64,000 bases of DNA from Salvia splendens. Its lineage: Eukaryota; Streptophyta; Magnoliopsida; Lamiales; Lamiaceae. The position numbers were made by a program, and so were the translations under genes. The DNA lies in NCBI RefSeq assembly GCF_004379255.2, contig NC_056042.1, positions 33,273,928-33,337,927 on the forward strand, in the 5' to 3' direction. Position 1 is the stretch's first letter; each line of letters begins with the position of its first letter. This document shows, piece by piece, positions 1 through 13,101 of this stretch. Under the pieces are notes generated by a model. The model was not told where the DNA came from. It saw only the letters and a list, made by a program, of their open reading frames with translations, and searched no databases.

Positions 1-16
1 TGCCATCTTCCCGATA

Positions 17-274
17 CTAGAAGTATTCATCACGTGCCTCCAACGTTTTGACAATGCTGAGAAAAAAATATCGCCTCATTCTAAACCGGCGGTGAAAAAT
101 TGTCGGGCCCCATCGTGGTTCCTCGGCAAAATAGTCTGCGAACAAACGTTGGTGAGCCAAGTCGTTCTCGTGGAGGACAAAGGTCCGATGTCGAATCGGC
201 CTCTGGATCTGCTCCGCTTGTACCTGCTCCGTCGGTTCAAGCTCGCGCTCCATTTCGGCCAAGCATTCCGCCAC
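17..274 (-). pseudogene. PIF/Harbinger-type transposase N-terminal fragment, interrupted
   Basis: The minus-strand frame encodes a segment ending RRYFFLSIVKTLEARDEYF, which resembles the N-terminal part of plant PIF/Harbinger-derived (HARBI1/ALP1-like) nucleases, just before their catalytic DDE region. A TAG stop at 17-19 interrupts it, but the same frame carries on beyond the stop as YREDG to the window edge, so the stop looks like a point mutation (for example CAG to TAG). The frame is also open upstream of 274 to about 370 with no ATG. The DDE catalytic part would lie left of the window and cannot be judged. Family assignment rests on this short stretch. Confidence 0.6.
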
Positions 275-489
275 AGCCTCATGAACGCAATCGAATAAGG
301 CCCGAGTAATGCCCTCCGAGGTACTCCAGTCGTCGCCGAGTCTTATTTTTTTGGTGAAAAAAAGAGTTGGTATGTGGGAATAGAGAATTGATGAGAGATG
401 GGAGAGAAAGATTGGTGTGTGTTGAAGTGTGGAAAATGGAATGAAAATATGAGGTATTTATAGATTAAGAAAAAAAAGGAAAACGTGTT

Positions 490-550
490 GCATCGGGCGT
501 GCTATCGTCCGCGTCATCCGTAATGGGGCGGACGATAGCACGCCCGATGC
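490..550. repeat. Perfect 23-bp inverted repeat with 15-base loop
   Basis: Bases 490-512 and 528-550 are exact reverse complements. Related pieces with the core GGACGATGCAT follow to about 607. It sits about 120 bases upstream of the open part of the transposase fragment and may belong to the same element. Confidence 0.75.
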
Positions 551-609
551 GTGTTCCATGACCTATCGTCCACGGACGATGCATAGGGCACGGACGATGC
601 ATCGGGTTT

Positions 610-1970
610 GAAGAAAATTGTGATTAGTGGACTCTATTGCAAGGGGGAAAAGGAGAGACAATCAGTTGGGTTTCGCTTGGCTGATGATGAGATTTTCGCT
701 GCTATTGCACACCATTTATAGTTATTCTACTGTAAATACATTCATTCTTCTTCTACCATTATAGCTTTTTTTAAAAGTCATATTAGCATTTTAATCTTTG
801 TTATTTTTTTTTAAATCAAACATTAATATATAAAATATGAGAAAGGGTGAAATAAGTTGTGACTGATTTTGGGGCTGATTTTGAGACTGTCTTACTGCAA
901 ATATTGTGACTGAATTTAAAAATATTAACGTGATAAATGGAAAATAAACTGTGATTAATTTTAAGGATGACTTTTTGATCCTATTATGAATGCTCAAGTG
1001 ACTTTGGGAGTTGGCACAACACAAAATGGATACTACTCCTATTATTTAAGTAAATTGTGAAGGTACTAATAATGCTATGATACCATATTTCCACACGTTT
1101 TATATAAGTTGTTAGTTATAGGAATCTAGAGAGGAGAGAAACTTGCCATGTTGTGATTTGTGATTAGAACTTGGTACATAGGAACTTGTTTTACACTTTT
1201 TGTTTGATGCTTTGGTATATATTCTTTTTAATAGGAGTATTTTATTCCACACTCCAATATTGATATGCATTTCAATGATGGGGAATTTCTAAACTACTAC
1301 AGTCTCTTTTTTAAATGAAGTCCCCACATATGCATTAATCGACTACTTCTAAAAATTAATATCCCCTCTATTTGTTACCTATATTATTTGTAATACCCAG
1401 GTTTTAGTGACTACCCCTCCGTCAATTAAGATAGAGTCGTAAGGAAGTCAATAAAGATAATCATAATCATTTTTTTCTAGGATGTTCCGACTAAATTGAT
1501 TATTTTCTTTTTTAACTAAAAATAAAATATCAAATTACTTTTACTTTTTTTTCATCACCTGCTTTAGTCTCTCTATATCTTTCTTACTTTATTTATCTCT
1601 CCTATTTTTTAACACAATTTTTTAATCTCCGTGACCAAAAGTTTTGTATCAACTTAATTGAGACAGAGAGAGTACTATAAAATTAAAATTGCCACTATTT
1701 GCTACTTATCTTTTTGGTAATAAGAAATTGTTTGACTTTATGAAGCAAAAATAGAAAATAAGTTAATAGAATGTGTAGCCCACTTTTATATATTTGTTTT
1801 GAGTAAAATGAGTTAGTTGAATAGTGTGTCCACCTAATTAAAAGGGAAAAGGCAAATGAGACTTTGAATTACACTATCCCGATATGACAAAATGAGATTT
1901 TTAATTGCAGATAAAAGGAGTAGTTTGCAATTATATTAGTATCACTTAGTATAAAAAAATCAAGATCAGT
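610..1970. other. AT-rich intergenic DNA, no gene seen
   Basis: No open frame with recognisable protein content and no clear repeat boundary was found here. The sequence is AT-rich with poly-A/T runs. Confidence 0.6.
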
Positions 1971-1971
1971 T

Positions 1972-2163
1972 CGTTAATATATAAATATCAGTTCTTAACT
2001 CAATATTAATTCCTGACTAAATATCAAGAACTGGTATATTTTATTATACGAATTAATATTAATGTATCGTTAATATATAAATATCAGTTCTTAACTCAAT
2101 ATTAATTCCTGACTAAATATCAAGAATTGGTATATTTTATTATACTAATTAATATTAATGTAT
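1972..2163. repeat. Tandem duplication of a 96-bp unit
   Basis: Two adjacent copies, 1972-2067 and 2068-2163, differ at about two positions by eye. The unit is AT-rich and non-coding. The low divergence points to a recent duplication. Confidence 0.85.
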
Positions 2164-2820
2164 CAAAGAATCAATATAATTTTCAATTTTGAAAACTTTC
2201 ATTGGAATTGTCCACATAAAGGGAAATGGAATATGTATATATTTGTTTTACTTTTAAGGCCATTTTTTCAATATTGTAGTATTGTGCTGGATATTTAAAA
2301 CCATTTGTTTTAAAGATATCGACTCTTTCACAATCATACATTCATACTCCATGTCACAATATATATTGTTTTTATCTGACCCACTGTATAAATTTCCCTA
2401 ATCTTTATCTATCAGTGAAATCCGTACAATTATTGATCACTAATTCAAAATTTTAAAGTGGACCACTCTAGTAAGTGGGCCAACAAATTCTCTTTGTCTC
2501 AATAAATATATATGAATGTTTGTCCGTACGAGCTTTTATATAATGTTATTTTGTAAGTTGATGAAAAAAAAATTAAAGTAAGAGAGAGAAAAAAGTAAAT
2601 ACGGAGTATAATGGTATTCCCATTTTAGGAAGCGTTTCATTTTAAATGGACAACCCAAAAAGGAAAACGTTTTATTTTTAATAGGACAAATAGAGTACCT
2701 AATAACTATGTTTTTATTTTTTGGTCGGAGAACTTTTTTTTCTGTGAACTTTGTCAAAGTATTAATTTTTGCTCGTAATATTTGAAAATATCTTCTAACC
2801 TCCATTAACTTCGATGTATT
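2164..2820. other. AT-rich intergenic DNA, no gene seen
   Basis: Only short low-complexity frames are present on either strand. Nothing recognisable. Confidence 0.6.
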
Positions 2821-4370
2821 ATTGAAGACCGGGTTTTTGCACGTGTGTCTTGTGCACGTGTCCCTCCTTTCAACAAGATTTATAATTTTTCCACTAATGC
2901 AACTAATATTATGAAGTATAGCGGCAAGAGCGGGGTCGAACCACAGAGACCAGGGACCTACTCGAGATTGTTTCTACGACACAATAGGAAAAAAGGGTCA
3001 ATCGTTGCGCATTCATTGAGTGAGTTAAGTTTAGATCTACTGGACTCGGTAGAATTAAGAGACTATTCTATCTAACTGACCTAGGAGACTGAAGAAGTAC
3101 GGAGGGAAAATAAAACACAAAAATATTTTTGATCATTTTAATAAAACATGAAAGCAACTCAAGAAAACAATTGAAACTTACTAACCAAGCTAAAGACTTT
3201 CCTAAAATAGACAAACAAAGCTGAAAAGCAAGTGGGGACCATTTTTCTTAAACTGACTGTGAAAAGCAAATAGCAAAAGCAAAAAAAAGCAAATCTAATT
3301 CTCTAACCAACTTCCCACTTCATCTTCTTCGTGTAACTAAGCTAAAATAGAGTGAAAACAGGGCATGCGACACCATTGACGCAGAAACCAGAGCATGCAT
3401 CAAACAAAGAACGTGAATACGAAATTCAAGCTAGGATATCAGATCTACTCTCCTCGGTCTAGTAGAAAGTGAAATGAACACAGATTTACCTTGCATGCAT
3501 CACCCAAACTAACAGATCTCAGAAATCAAGCACGTGAACAACTGGATCTCAACATATAAACTACTGTAAATCATGTAAACATCATGGATCTAAACATCTA
3601 AGCCACCAATTGTGAAAAACATCCAAGAAATATGAGTAAATGGCATCATCAACATGAAAATAAACCAAAGCTTCATAAAACTGGAAATAAACCAAGATCC
3701 AACTGCGGAGTCGTCAATTCCTCTGTTGAAACCATTTAATCCAACCAGAAAGTGAGATATGAAGGAGCTTCTAAGATGGAGGCGTCAATTCCAACGTTGA
3801 AACGACCAACACACTGTAAATCTACACTAAAGTCTTGAAAACATGAAATAAAACGTAATCCCGACGTCGGAGTTGTCAATTCCTCCGTCGAAACCATGTA
3901 ACTAAGCTAAGAGAGCGGTGGCGTTAAGCGCTTATGAGAGTTTCCTACCTAAACTACGAGAATGGTAGCGTTAAGCGCTACCTTCTTCATTCATGTTGGT
4001 CCCTTTATATAGGGAGACTTCAAGCTCAAATCCCTAGGTTATGCTCTTCGTGATTTGACGTTTGACCCTTAAAATAAGGGTGTCTTCGAATTCTCTCTCT
4101 TTTGTCCTTTTCCTTCCACTGCATCCTCTCCTGATAATTCTCCTTGACCTAGCAGATTTTCGACATTTTTACTCCTTTTCTGCTCATTCTGCATCTGCTC
4201 GGTCAGTTTGCAGCATCTACTTGACCCAGCAGATACCTGCACACTTAATCTCAAATTTGTGCATTATCTCCCCAAAAGAATGTAATATCACCCAAAACCA
4301 ATACATGAAACGAGTCTTACCAATTATCTTTGAGCTACTTTTATACTATTTTAAACTTTTTTTGGACTAA
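2821..4370. repeat. Probable decayed retroelement-like repeat
   Basis: The stretch contains the phrase GGGGTCGAACCACAGAGACC near 2932, of a kind common in dispersed plant retroelement-derived repeats, and three related segments around 3708, 3786 and 3871 (forms of GTCAATTCC...GTTGAAACC). A GCGTTAAGCGCT motif occurs twice, near 3922 and 3967. Several short open frames occur but none gives a recognisable protein. No terminal repeats were found, so class and limits are uncertain. Confidence 0.35.
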
Positions 4371-6670
4371 ATATCCTCAAGCCTGTAAAGGGCATTTAAA
4401 GTATCTTAAAAGATCGTTTTAAATTACTTACACATTCATTCATTCATATTTATATTCTTACTTCAGATTAAGAGAGATAAGAAGATAAAAAAGAAGTTAG
4501 AATGAAGAAATGGAAAAAAGAGAGAAAAAAGAAGACACAAAGGGGAAAGAAGAATTAGAAATATAAATCAAATATCTTAATGAAGAATAGAAAGTAAATA
4601 TATTGAAATGTCCTTCATAAGCTTGAGGATATTTTCATCTAAAAAAATTTGAAACGATGAAAAAATAGCTCAAATGATATTATATCCATCGAAGTTAATG
4701 GACCTTAAAATATATTTTCAAATGTTACGAAGTAAAATTGAAGAAATTTCTATTTAGTTTTGGTTTATGTAATGCATACGTTTTAGTACTAATTTAACTT
4801 AATACTACTAATGTATGAGTTTATTCATTTTTTTCAAAACTCTTTACTCTTACTTTCCAGTCTTTTTAAATATTGCTCAATTTATTTTATTTATCTGTCT
4901 TCAAACACATCATTCATTCCATTTTGGTGACTATCCCATACTTCTTTTTATATTTTGTCATTATTATATATTTTTATTTACGTAAAAATCAATTAGCATG
5001 ACTTATTCATTTACCTAATATATATTATTAAATATAATACTCCATCATCTAATAAACATGGGCCTTTTTTGCCATCTATGCACACACTTACCTAGTATTT
5101 ACTAAATTCGTGTAAAAATATATATACAATGTTTTCAGCAGTGAAGATAACACGGTTTAGTGGATAAAATGTTTTCCCTCCAATCAATAAGTCGGAAAAG
5201 GCATAGTATATTTCTATTCACTCTTTAATCTTTATAGGTTGTCCCCTCAAATTCTAAAATTCCTTCCACTTATCATCTAAAAAATAATTCACTTTTTCAT
5301 TTGTCCTAATATTTTGTTTAGTTCCTATTGTCCGAAAAAACTTTTAAAAAGTTCAAATAAAACTTGCAATTTTGGGCTGATATATGCCTAAAATGATGGT
5401 GATGTATACTAATTCTTGTTTCACTTTTTCCTAATAATTTCTTAGAAGCACAATAAGGTTGGATTGTAGTAAAATATAGTAGTATAATTCTTTCTCAGTT
5501 TCATTAACGTCAAGTATGAATTTTCTTTAATTTATACGTAATAGTCAAATTCAACGAAATCAACAAATAGACCAAGTGATTAAGATATGTGTATACGAGG
5601 AGATCTCAAACAAAAATCTCCAATAGCCTAATAGTAAAAATTAAGAATCAATATGGGGTTTTAATAATAATATTATCCTTTGCAATCATTTTAATGGATA
5701 ATACTATCATATTTCACCTATTAAAGAACGACTCGATCCCACCTAAAAATCTAAAATAACATCACTTATTGTACCATCTAAAGTCCATGAAGAAATAAAT
5801 AATATATTACAGAGTGATAATGAAAGAGACTTGATGTAATACAAGGTCTCATTGTTCGTGTACTAATTATTTTCATAAAATTATAAGAACATATTAATAT
5901 AAAAATACATCAAAATAATATTATTCTGTAAAATTGCAATTTTAAGAAAAATTATACCTTAATTATTTATGAATTTATCAACTTCAAAATCATTGTTTAT
6001 ATGATAAATATAACTAAAAAATCAAAGTACAAAATTTAATTAAAGAGAAAAATATATACAGTAGAATTTATAAAAAAGTGAGAGTGATACATAAATGAGA
6101 TATAAAAAAGTGGATCACTGAATCCTCTTCAGTATCGTATGGTTTCTTTTACCACAATTTAATATCTGATTGTTCAAAGTTTAATACTTGCAAAGGGGGA
6201 ACACGTTAGTTCTATTATAAATAGGGCTTTTAATTTGCTATCGCAATCCATTTTCATTTTTTAATGCTTCTGTTACTGTCAAATAATATTAAGGAACTAT
6301 TGATTATGTAAAATTATTCATTCCAATCTTTGGAGATTTTTAAATTTTTGGAAGGTAGCTTTTGTTTTGTAAATTAGACAATTTCTTGGAATTATGGAGT
6401 TAGAATCATTCTTTGAAGACAAGGCTTCGGAAATCAAATATCACTTGGGTGGGCTTATATTTTATTTGAATATGGGCTTAGTAACGTGACCAAATTTTGG
6501 GCTTTCTTTACTTCGAAATTGGGCTTTTCTTCCTTGCCTTATTTTCTAAATAATTTTGGCTTTCATCCATGCATTATTGATAGAATAATGAGGAGTAGTA
6601 TTAGTATATAAAATAAGTTTAAAATGCTGATTAACATTATATAAGAGATATATATAATATGGCCTCACAC
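4371..6670. other. AT-rich intergenic DNA, no gene seen
   Basis: Long AT-rich stretch with no convincing coding frame and no clear element ends. Confidence 0.6.
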
Positions 6671-6675
6671 ATTGC

Positions 6676-6681
6676 CACGTG
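6676..6681. promoter_or_regulatory. G-box (CACGTG) upstream of the CYSTM gene
   Basis: A CACGTG palindrome lies about 255 bases before the ATG at 6935. G-boxes bind bZIP and bHLH factors and are common in stress-responsive plant promoters. A TATA-like run (about 6853-6868) and a GA-rich tract (about 6880-6899) follow. Confidence 0.5.
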
Positions 6682-6934
6682 TACAGGTAAGAAGCAAATG
6701 TGACTTAATAAACATACTAGAAACATGCATGGCCCACATATTTCCAATATCAATATGAAACCATCTTTCCAGAGCATTCTCATCACATCCCCAACAGAAA
6801 TTTCAAGTAAAGAATTTGATTCATTATTCTCTCCACAACATTCACTCCACTAAATAAATATATATACACTACACATACAGAGAGAGAGAGAGAGGAGTTC
6901 TAAATTTTCTTGTGCTAGCAAATCTTGTTAAGAG

Positions 6935-7680
6935 ATGAGTGAACCACCAAAATATGCTTACCCCTATCCTGTTCAAGGTAACTTAGATTTAATCCATATA
7001 ATCTTGTTTAAGATATATATATTTTTTAATTTTGGATAGTTTTGATTTGGGTTGGATTTTGTTATAGGATACTACCAGGGGCCGCCGGTGGTGGCGCCGC
7101 CACAGTATGCGGCAGCGCCGCCGAAGAGGGAGCCAGGATTCCTGGAAGGGTGGTATGTGTTTCTATGTGATTTAATTCAATTTTGATTTCTTGAATTGTT
7201 AAACTGCAAAATAAAATTTTTACTTGTTAGTTAGTATTGGTAGCTTAGTTGAAAATTTTGTTTTCTTTTTTATTGTAATTTTATGTGTAGATTTTATCCC
7301 TATAATTTTGTTAGTCTACATATAAAATCGCAGCTAAAATCACGTAGGATGGCCTAATTTTGATATTTCACATGAACTTAAAAATCATGAACTTGACTTG
7401 TGAATTGTGATGGTAGATTTTTGGGCCTAATGTGGGTGATAGGATAATCGCTATGGAAAATTAGCGACGGTATTAAAATTGATGGATAATTTTTTCTACA
7501 TTTTAATTTTGTGGAAAATACAAAATTGGATGAGTGATTTTAGCTACGAATGGCTATAGCCTTTATCCATATCTTAGAGTAATATATATGATTATGATTG
7601 TGATTGTTTAATGCAGCCTTGCGGCGATGTGTTGCTGCTGTTTAATGGATGAATGCTGCGACTTGCTATGGCTCTTCTAG
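6935..7680 (+). CDS. CYSTM (cysteine-rich transmembrane) small protein, WIH/PCC1-like
   Basis: Three short exons give a 63-residue protein: 6935-6977, 7068-7152 and 7617-7680. All junctions follow GT-AG and the frame is continuous. The protein starts MSEPPKYAYPYPVQG, has a Pro/Tyr/Ala-rich middle, then the motif FLEGCLAAMCCCCLMDECC and ends LLWLF. The Pro/Tyr-rich head plus FLEGCLAALCCCC-type tail is the hallmark of the CYSTM family, whose members sit at membranes and act in stress tolerance or development. The exact role of this member cannot be told. The ATG at 6935 is the only sensible start. Its largest exon encodes only about 28 residues, so long-ORF searches miss it. Confidence 0.85.
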
Positions 7681-7689
7681 GACTTCACT

Positions 7690-8700
7690 CATTTTCTTTA
7701 AATCTGTCTTTAAAATATTATGTACAATATTTTCGTCATAATTAGAAGAAAAATATAAAGTTATGTACTTATATTAATATAATGAAATAATGCTACATTT
7801 GTGGATATTTCTCGCTAGAGATTTGATATGAAATTGGAAATTATGGATACTTATTTTATTTGTCTTGTTCAACAGAAGGCATTTTGATGTTATACAAAAG
7901 TTGAAATAAAATCATCAACAGCAAAACGAAATTAATTTAATTTAAAAGCAAAAACAGATTTAATCTGAAATTATTACCGAATTAAATTTAAAAAATAAAT
8001 AAAAACAAACACAAAACGCAAGACATATTTACTACTATTACTTGTTAAACTTGAAATTTTGAAAATATGACGACTATTAAAAGTCAAAACCAACGGATCT
8101 CGGCAAATGAAATTAGGTTTAGTTTGATTGTACCAGAATAACTAAAATATGAAATAAAATTTTATTGTTTGATCATTTGGGGTTAGTTTTTTAACTGATG
8201 GTCTTCAAAATCAAAACTTGGTCAAATTCAATAATTTACAAACTACTGCATTATTTATTCAGATGACTGATTAAATGTATTTTCACATGAACAAAAGGCA
8301 ACACATATAACAGTAACGACTCTATCTTGAACCCTCCATTAGATTACTCTATAGTTCAAAAATACAATCATGAATTTGCATATGAAAGTTTAATATTATT
8401 CGATTTTCTATTCAAACAACAATTATCTATTGAAGAACACATTTTTGACTTAGCAAAATGCCCGCATTAAATCCACATTTCACCAAAACCATTTAAATAT
8501 GGAGTACTTTTATAATTCAAACGACTTGCCTCTCATGTCTCATCTCTGAATAATAAATCCATGATCGAGACGAGACAGCTTTATTGTCCATTTGATATTA
8601 ATAATTACTATTCCTCCATTAAAAAATTTTAAAAAGGTAACGGAAAAAATGTTACTCCAATTTTAAAACGAATTTACATATTAAATCAAAGACTAGATAT
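7690..8700. other. Intergenic, no gene seen
   Basis: Contains the 3' flank of the CYSTM gene, then AT-rich DNA with no supported feature. Confidence 0.6.
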
Positions 8701-8821
8701 ATGAAAAAAAGAAAATGAAAAACGTAAATGTCACAAAACTCGTAGAAAAAAAAACAGAGCTCAACTTTACTGGACGAAAAAGTACTCACGTTGCCACCTA
8801 CACACGTCATGATTCACACAA

Positions 8822-9079
8822 ATGCAACGCCAAATTCACCTCAAATTCGCGCCAAATTCACATTCAGCCACATCGCAAAAAACCTCCTCCCTCCGCCGCC
8901 GCATCTCATTCGCGATCCGCGGCGGCCGGCGGAGATTAACCGTGCGAAATAACACAACATCAGATCCCGCTGGTCTGCGGCATCAGCGATTCAACTCATA
9001 CACGCCGCGGCGGAAACATTATTGGAAATATGTAGCTGAAACTGGGAAGAATAAAAAAGCATTAGAGAGTTATAAAAAG
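8822..9079 (+). other. Open reading frame interrupted by the Mutator-like element (unrecognised)
   Basis: A frame beginning MQRQIHLKFAPNSHS is rich in Arg and Ser and ends ...ALESYKK where the transposon begins. The local DNA (about 8880-9020) is much more GC-rich than its surroundings, as in real 5' exons here. If the duplicated target (9080-9088 and 13639-13647) is counted once, the frame continues past the element to a stop at 13687-13689, giving about 102 residues. I do not recognise the protein. It could be an exon of a disrupted gene or a chance frame. Confidence 0.3.
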
Positions 9080-9173
9080 GTTTGGGTATGGGTTTTTTCT
9101 TTTTTCTTTTTCCTAGAATTGAACTTAGATTCCGTGTTTGTTTTGAACTTTTTTTTTGTTCGGGTTTGGGAGA

Positions 9174-9411
9174 GACGCATGACCCTCATGCGTTTCCTTT
9201 TAATGAGACGCATGACGATTATGCGTCGTTCATAAAGACGCATGAGGGTCATGCGTCTCCCTTTTTTTCATTTTTTTAACGACGCATGAGGGTCATGCGT
9301 CTTAGGTAGAGACGCATCTCCCTCATGCGTCTTTTATTTTTTTAAAAATTTTATTAGACGACGCATGATGCTCATGCGTCTTAGGGAGAGACGCATGATG
9401 CTCATGCGTCT
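9174..9411. repeat. Left TIR array of GACGCAT palindromes
   Basis: About seven palindromic units start near 9174, 9212, 9237, 9282, 9311, 9360 and 9390. Each reads GACGCATGA, a three-base centre (CCC, CGA, GGG, TGC and so on) and TCATGCGTC, with some variants. Spacers are mostly short T- or A-rich runs. The mirror array is at 13341-13560. Confidence 0.85.
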
Positions 9412-9988
9412 CTAATTCGAATTAAATCAGACGAGCCAGAGGCAGTAGCCTCCTTCGAGCGCGACAGAAAGAGAGAAAGACGAATTAGGTGATTTTTCAT
9501 TGGCAATTCCGGCGAATCCGATGATTTCCCCTCGTATTTCGGTAAGTTTCCTTCAATCTTTCAACATTCCTCCCTTATTTATTGTTAATGTGCATATTTT
9601 GTTTAGATTTCTCCCAATTTTGTAAATTATGGTTTACAACAAATTGCTTAATTTTTAGTCGATGTTTTGTTGTTTTGTTAATAGTAATGGATATTATTGG
9701 TTAAATTCATGCTATTGTATAGTTTATGATATGTTTGAGATGCTTGGTGTTGTGATTTTGGTTGTAATTGGAGAATAGAGTATGGGTTGAAATGTATCTT
9801 TTAATTTAACCTTCTAATTTAGTAGTTATATATAAATTAGGCATTATAAATCATGAATTGTGTTGAATTGGAGTGAATCATTTGGTTTATGATGTTTGTT
9901 ATTTTGCCGATGAATTTGAATGTATATGTTATTTGTATTGCAATTGTGAGTTTGTAATTGTTGTTTTGTGAATATGTACTTAGATTAG

Positions 9989-12312
9989 ATGGAGACTTCA
10001 AGTTCTAGCGGACAATTATTATATGGACCCGAAGACCCGTCCGTGCTAAATATGCAGAAACATCATATTTCAAATAAACTCATGAAAGAGGGCACAACAC
10101 AAGTATTTAAAGTCCGAAGGATAGAAAGTAAGACTTGGGACATCGACATTCATGAGAATGTTAGATATTGGCTTGACGCCTTTGGTTTCAAAGGCGTGAT
10201 GGATTGTGGGAGGCCCATGAAGGTCGACAATGAGCTGATCACGACTTTCATTGAGCGTTGGAGGCCGGAGACGCACACTTTCCATCTACCAATCGGTGAG
10301 GCGACGATCACCTTGAAAGATGTGCAAGCCATTTGGGGCTTGAGGGCGGAGGGTCGCGTTTTCACAGGGCGCGACTATCATATCAACTTTCCAGATTGGA
10401 CCAGCAAGTGCCACGATCTGTTGGGATGGATACCAGATACTTCCACAGAGACAAAGCAAGACAGTTTGCTGATGACCGCGCTGATCAACCAGACAAGGAT
10501 GCCTCTGGGTGATGACCTACCTACGTATGTATACATCCAAAGGGCACGTATACATGCCCTAATTTTATTAGGAGGTCTCATTCTACTAGACACCACGGGG
10601 TGTAAGGTTCCATTTATTGAATGCGCTTGGGGATCCGGAAGAGGTGAAGACTATTAGTTGGGGAAGTGTGGCATTGACCTACCTTTATCATTATCTGTGC
10701 GAGGCTTCCATGGATAAGAGGAAAGAGTTGGGCGGGCCTATGATCCTTCTGCAGCTATGGGCGTGGGAAAGAATGCCCACATTGAAGCCTTCGTTCATAG
10801 GATCAGTTGTGCACGAGCCATATACACCATGTGGCGCCAGGTATATATCTAAGTATTTATTTATTTATGCATATTGGGTAATTTTCTTACATCAATTTTA
10901 TGTATAGGTGGAAAGGAACAACGCAGATAGGAAATGCTCCTAGACACTCGGTTGAGCATTACCGTGACCAAATATCTCTGATTAGACCTGGCCAGGTGAA
11001 TATTATTTCGGTTTAGACTTCATTTATGAACTTATTATGGAATTAATTTGGCATTTGCATTGCTGTTTTGTAGTTTATCTGGACACCATACGCACATTGC
11101 ATACTGCTTGACTACTGCAATGATGTGAATGGATGCTCTTTGTGCGAAACCTACTTGGTATGTTGGGCCTATGTCGAGGCACATGAGCCTGGATGAGTGC
11201 GGCAACAGTTCAATCGGTACCAGGATATACCTCAGTATGTAGACAGGATGCTAAGGATCGCCGATCATTTGGGCAAAAATGATCGGCGTGGTAAGAAGGG
11301 CAACAACTGGGCAAACACACATCAGTTCTACATTGGGGAGTGGGACCTGAGGTACGAAAGGTTCCAGGCTGCCGAAGACGCCGCACCGATGTCCATGAAT
11401 ATTCCTATGAGCTGGCGTGGTATAACAGGATTACCGTGACGTACCTGACTCAGCCTGGGGCACGGTCCACTGCTGGGATGAACGAGTCGGCTACTTCGAT
11501 GAGACTATTTGTAAGTTTGTTATATTAAACTATATGCTTTCATGTGATATAGATTGTTTCGTATTGATATTTGTATCATTTTTTTTGTCTAGGTTGAGGG
11601 TTTTCAGCAGGTTTTCCATTTATCTATGGAAGACGAAATGGACCCACGAGTACGCCAGATTTGAGAAATTGTTAGGAATGTCCTCGAATCTACGAACAAC
11701 GCTGATGTCATGGAGTACCCCGCTTCTCAACATCAGGATGTGGTCATGCCTTATCAACCAGAAGTAGTTCCACGGCGTCATGGAGTGCCTGGTGTTCGGA
11801 CTGGGGGACACGGCTACACAAAGCAATTTAGGATGTCGCAGCCGCATCCCGACTATGTAGCACCAGAGCCGCAGAATCAAGAGCATGACCCACCCCAGTG
11901 GTATTCATACCCGTTACATGAGTCTCAGTCACAGTGGGACCATCCCCTGTATTCTCCAAGCCAGCCTGAGCCCAATTGGAATCGTCGCCCATATTCACAA
12001 AGCCAAGACGTGCCGCAATGGAGTGGGGCCCGAGCGTCGGTCGATTCATTCTTCCAGAATTACCAGATCGTGCCTCATGTACAAGCTGAAGAAGAGGATG
12101 ATGATGAAGGAGAAGAAGAAAATGAAAACATAGAGGAGGAAAATGAGGAAGAAGACGTTGTTCAGAGCATCCATGTCTAACCTCGACCAGCTGCGGAGGG
12201 TTCATCACGCGGCGGGGTTGGGAAGCTCATGAGCAAAGTGTACAAGAGAATGTCAACGAGGAAGAATAAGGGGATTGAACCGTCAAAATACACTCTGTCG
12301 TCGTATAAGTAG
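9989..12312 (+). pseudogene. MAIN-like plant mobile domain (PMD) gene, broken
   Basis: The frame starts METSSSSGQLLYGPEDPS and contains YWLDAFGFKGVMDCGRP, TFHLPIGEATITLKDVQAIW and ISWGSVALTYLYHYLCEAS, typical of the plant mobile domain of MAINTENANCE OF MERISTEMS-like proteins (often labelled 'phosphatase 7 long form homolog'). Exons read 9989-10840, 10908-10995, 11074-11510 and 11593-12312. The C-terminal part is Pro/Gln-rich then acidic. It is not intact: a frame change near 10610-10620, a TGA at 11194 (EPG*VRQQ), another frame change near 11395-11405, a TGA at 11662 (RQI*EIV) and a TAA at 12178. Both TGAs fit CGA to TGA decay. A 5'UTR exon ending at 9540 (donor GTAAGT) is likely. Confidence 0.75.
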
Positions 12313-13101
12313 CTCAGGTTCTTTGTTTATTTAAGTATTATTCTGGAGAAGAGGAGCTGATTCGGATGATTTTGTTTCTGATTTTAATTTCCCTTTTGCA
12401 TGTATGCATGATGATCACTGCTGTACATGATGATTCTATGGTTCTGTGAATTTTTTGCAAGTAAATTATGCTTTCCATTTTGCAAGTAGTGAACTTTTTT
12501 AGTAAATTATTTAGAGAAGTGGTTCTGTGAAATAAAAAAAATACATAGTAATTTGCCAGATTGATTTTGAAGGCAGATGATAATCTAAACGAATACAAAT
12601 GATCAATTTGTCAATTTGTCATCTGAACGAATACAAATGATAATTCAATACTACTTCGGTCCATCTTATTTCAAGCTAAAGATGCATCAAAATTAGAAAT
12701 TGAAACTATTACAAAAGATGCACCTTGAGGGATAATTTCATTCAAAGTACAAGTAGCAAAGACGAGCACGAAATAGAAACGAACATCGGATAAATCATGA
12801 AATTAATTTTTCTACATGTTTGGAGCAACACAATATTCTTAGCCTAACATGTTTGAACTAAGAACAAAAATAATGGAGATGAAGATCCTTGAAACCATGG
12901 AGCAAATTCGGAGAAGATGAATTGTTTGATGAAATCTCAAGCACAACTTCTCTTCTTGATTCAATATTCTCAAGTCTTTCTCTCGTCTCCTTCCTCCCTT
13001 GATTTTTTTCTCTCCCCACCGTGCTCGTCTTCTCCTTTCAATATCCTGCCTAATTTCCCCAAAACCGTCATGAAACTGCAAAATTGCAGTTTGAATTGAT
13101 C

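Noticed and set aside
4062..4370. 102-residue plus-strand frame
   Set aside because: Hydrophobic, Ser-rich translation of repeat-like DNA with no recognisable family and no splice support.
9174..9411. Regular palindromic repeats with spacers resembling a CRISPR array
   Set aside because: Plant nuclear DNA; units are themselves palindromes with varying centres, spacing is irregular and they form transposon TIRs present in mirror image at both ends.
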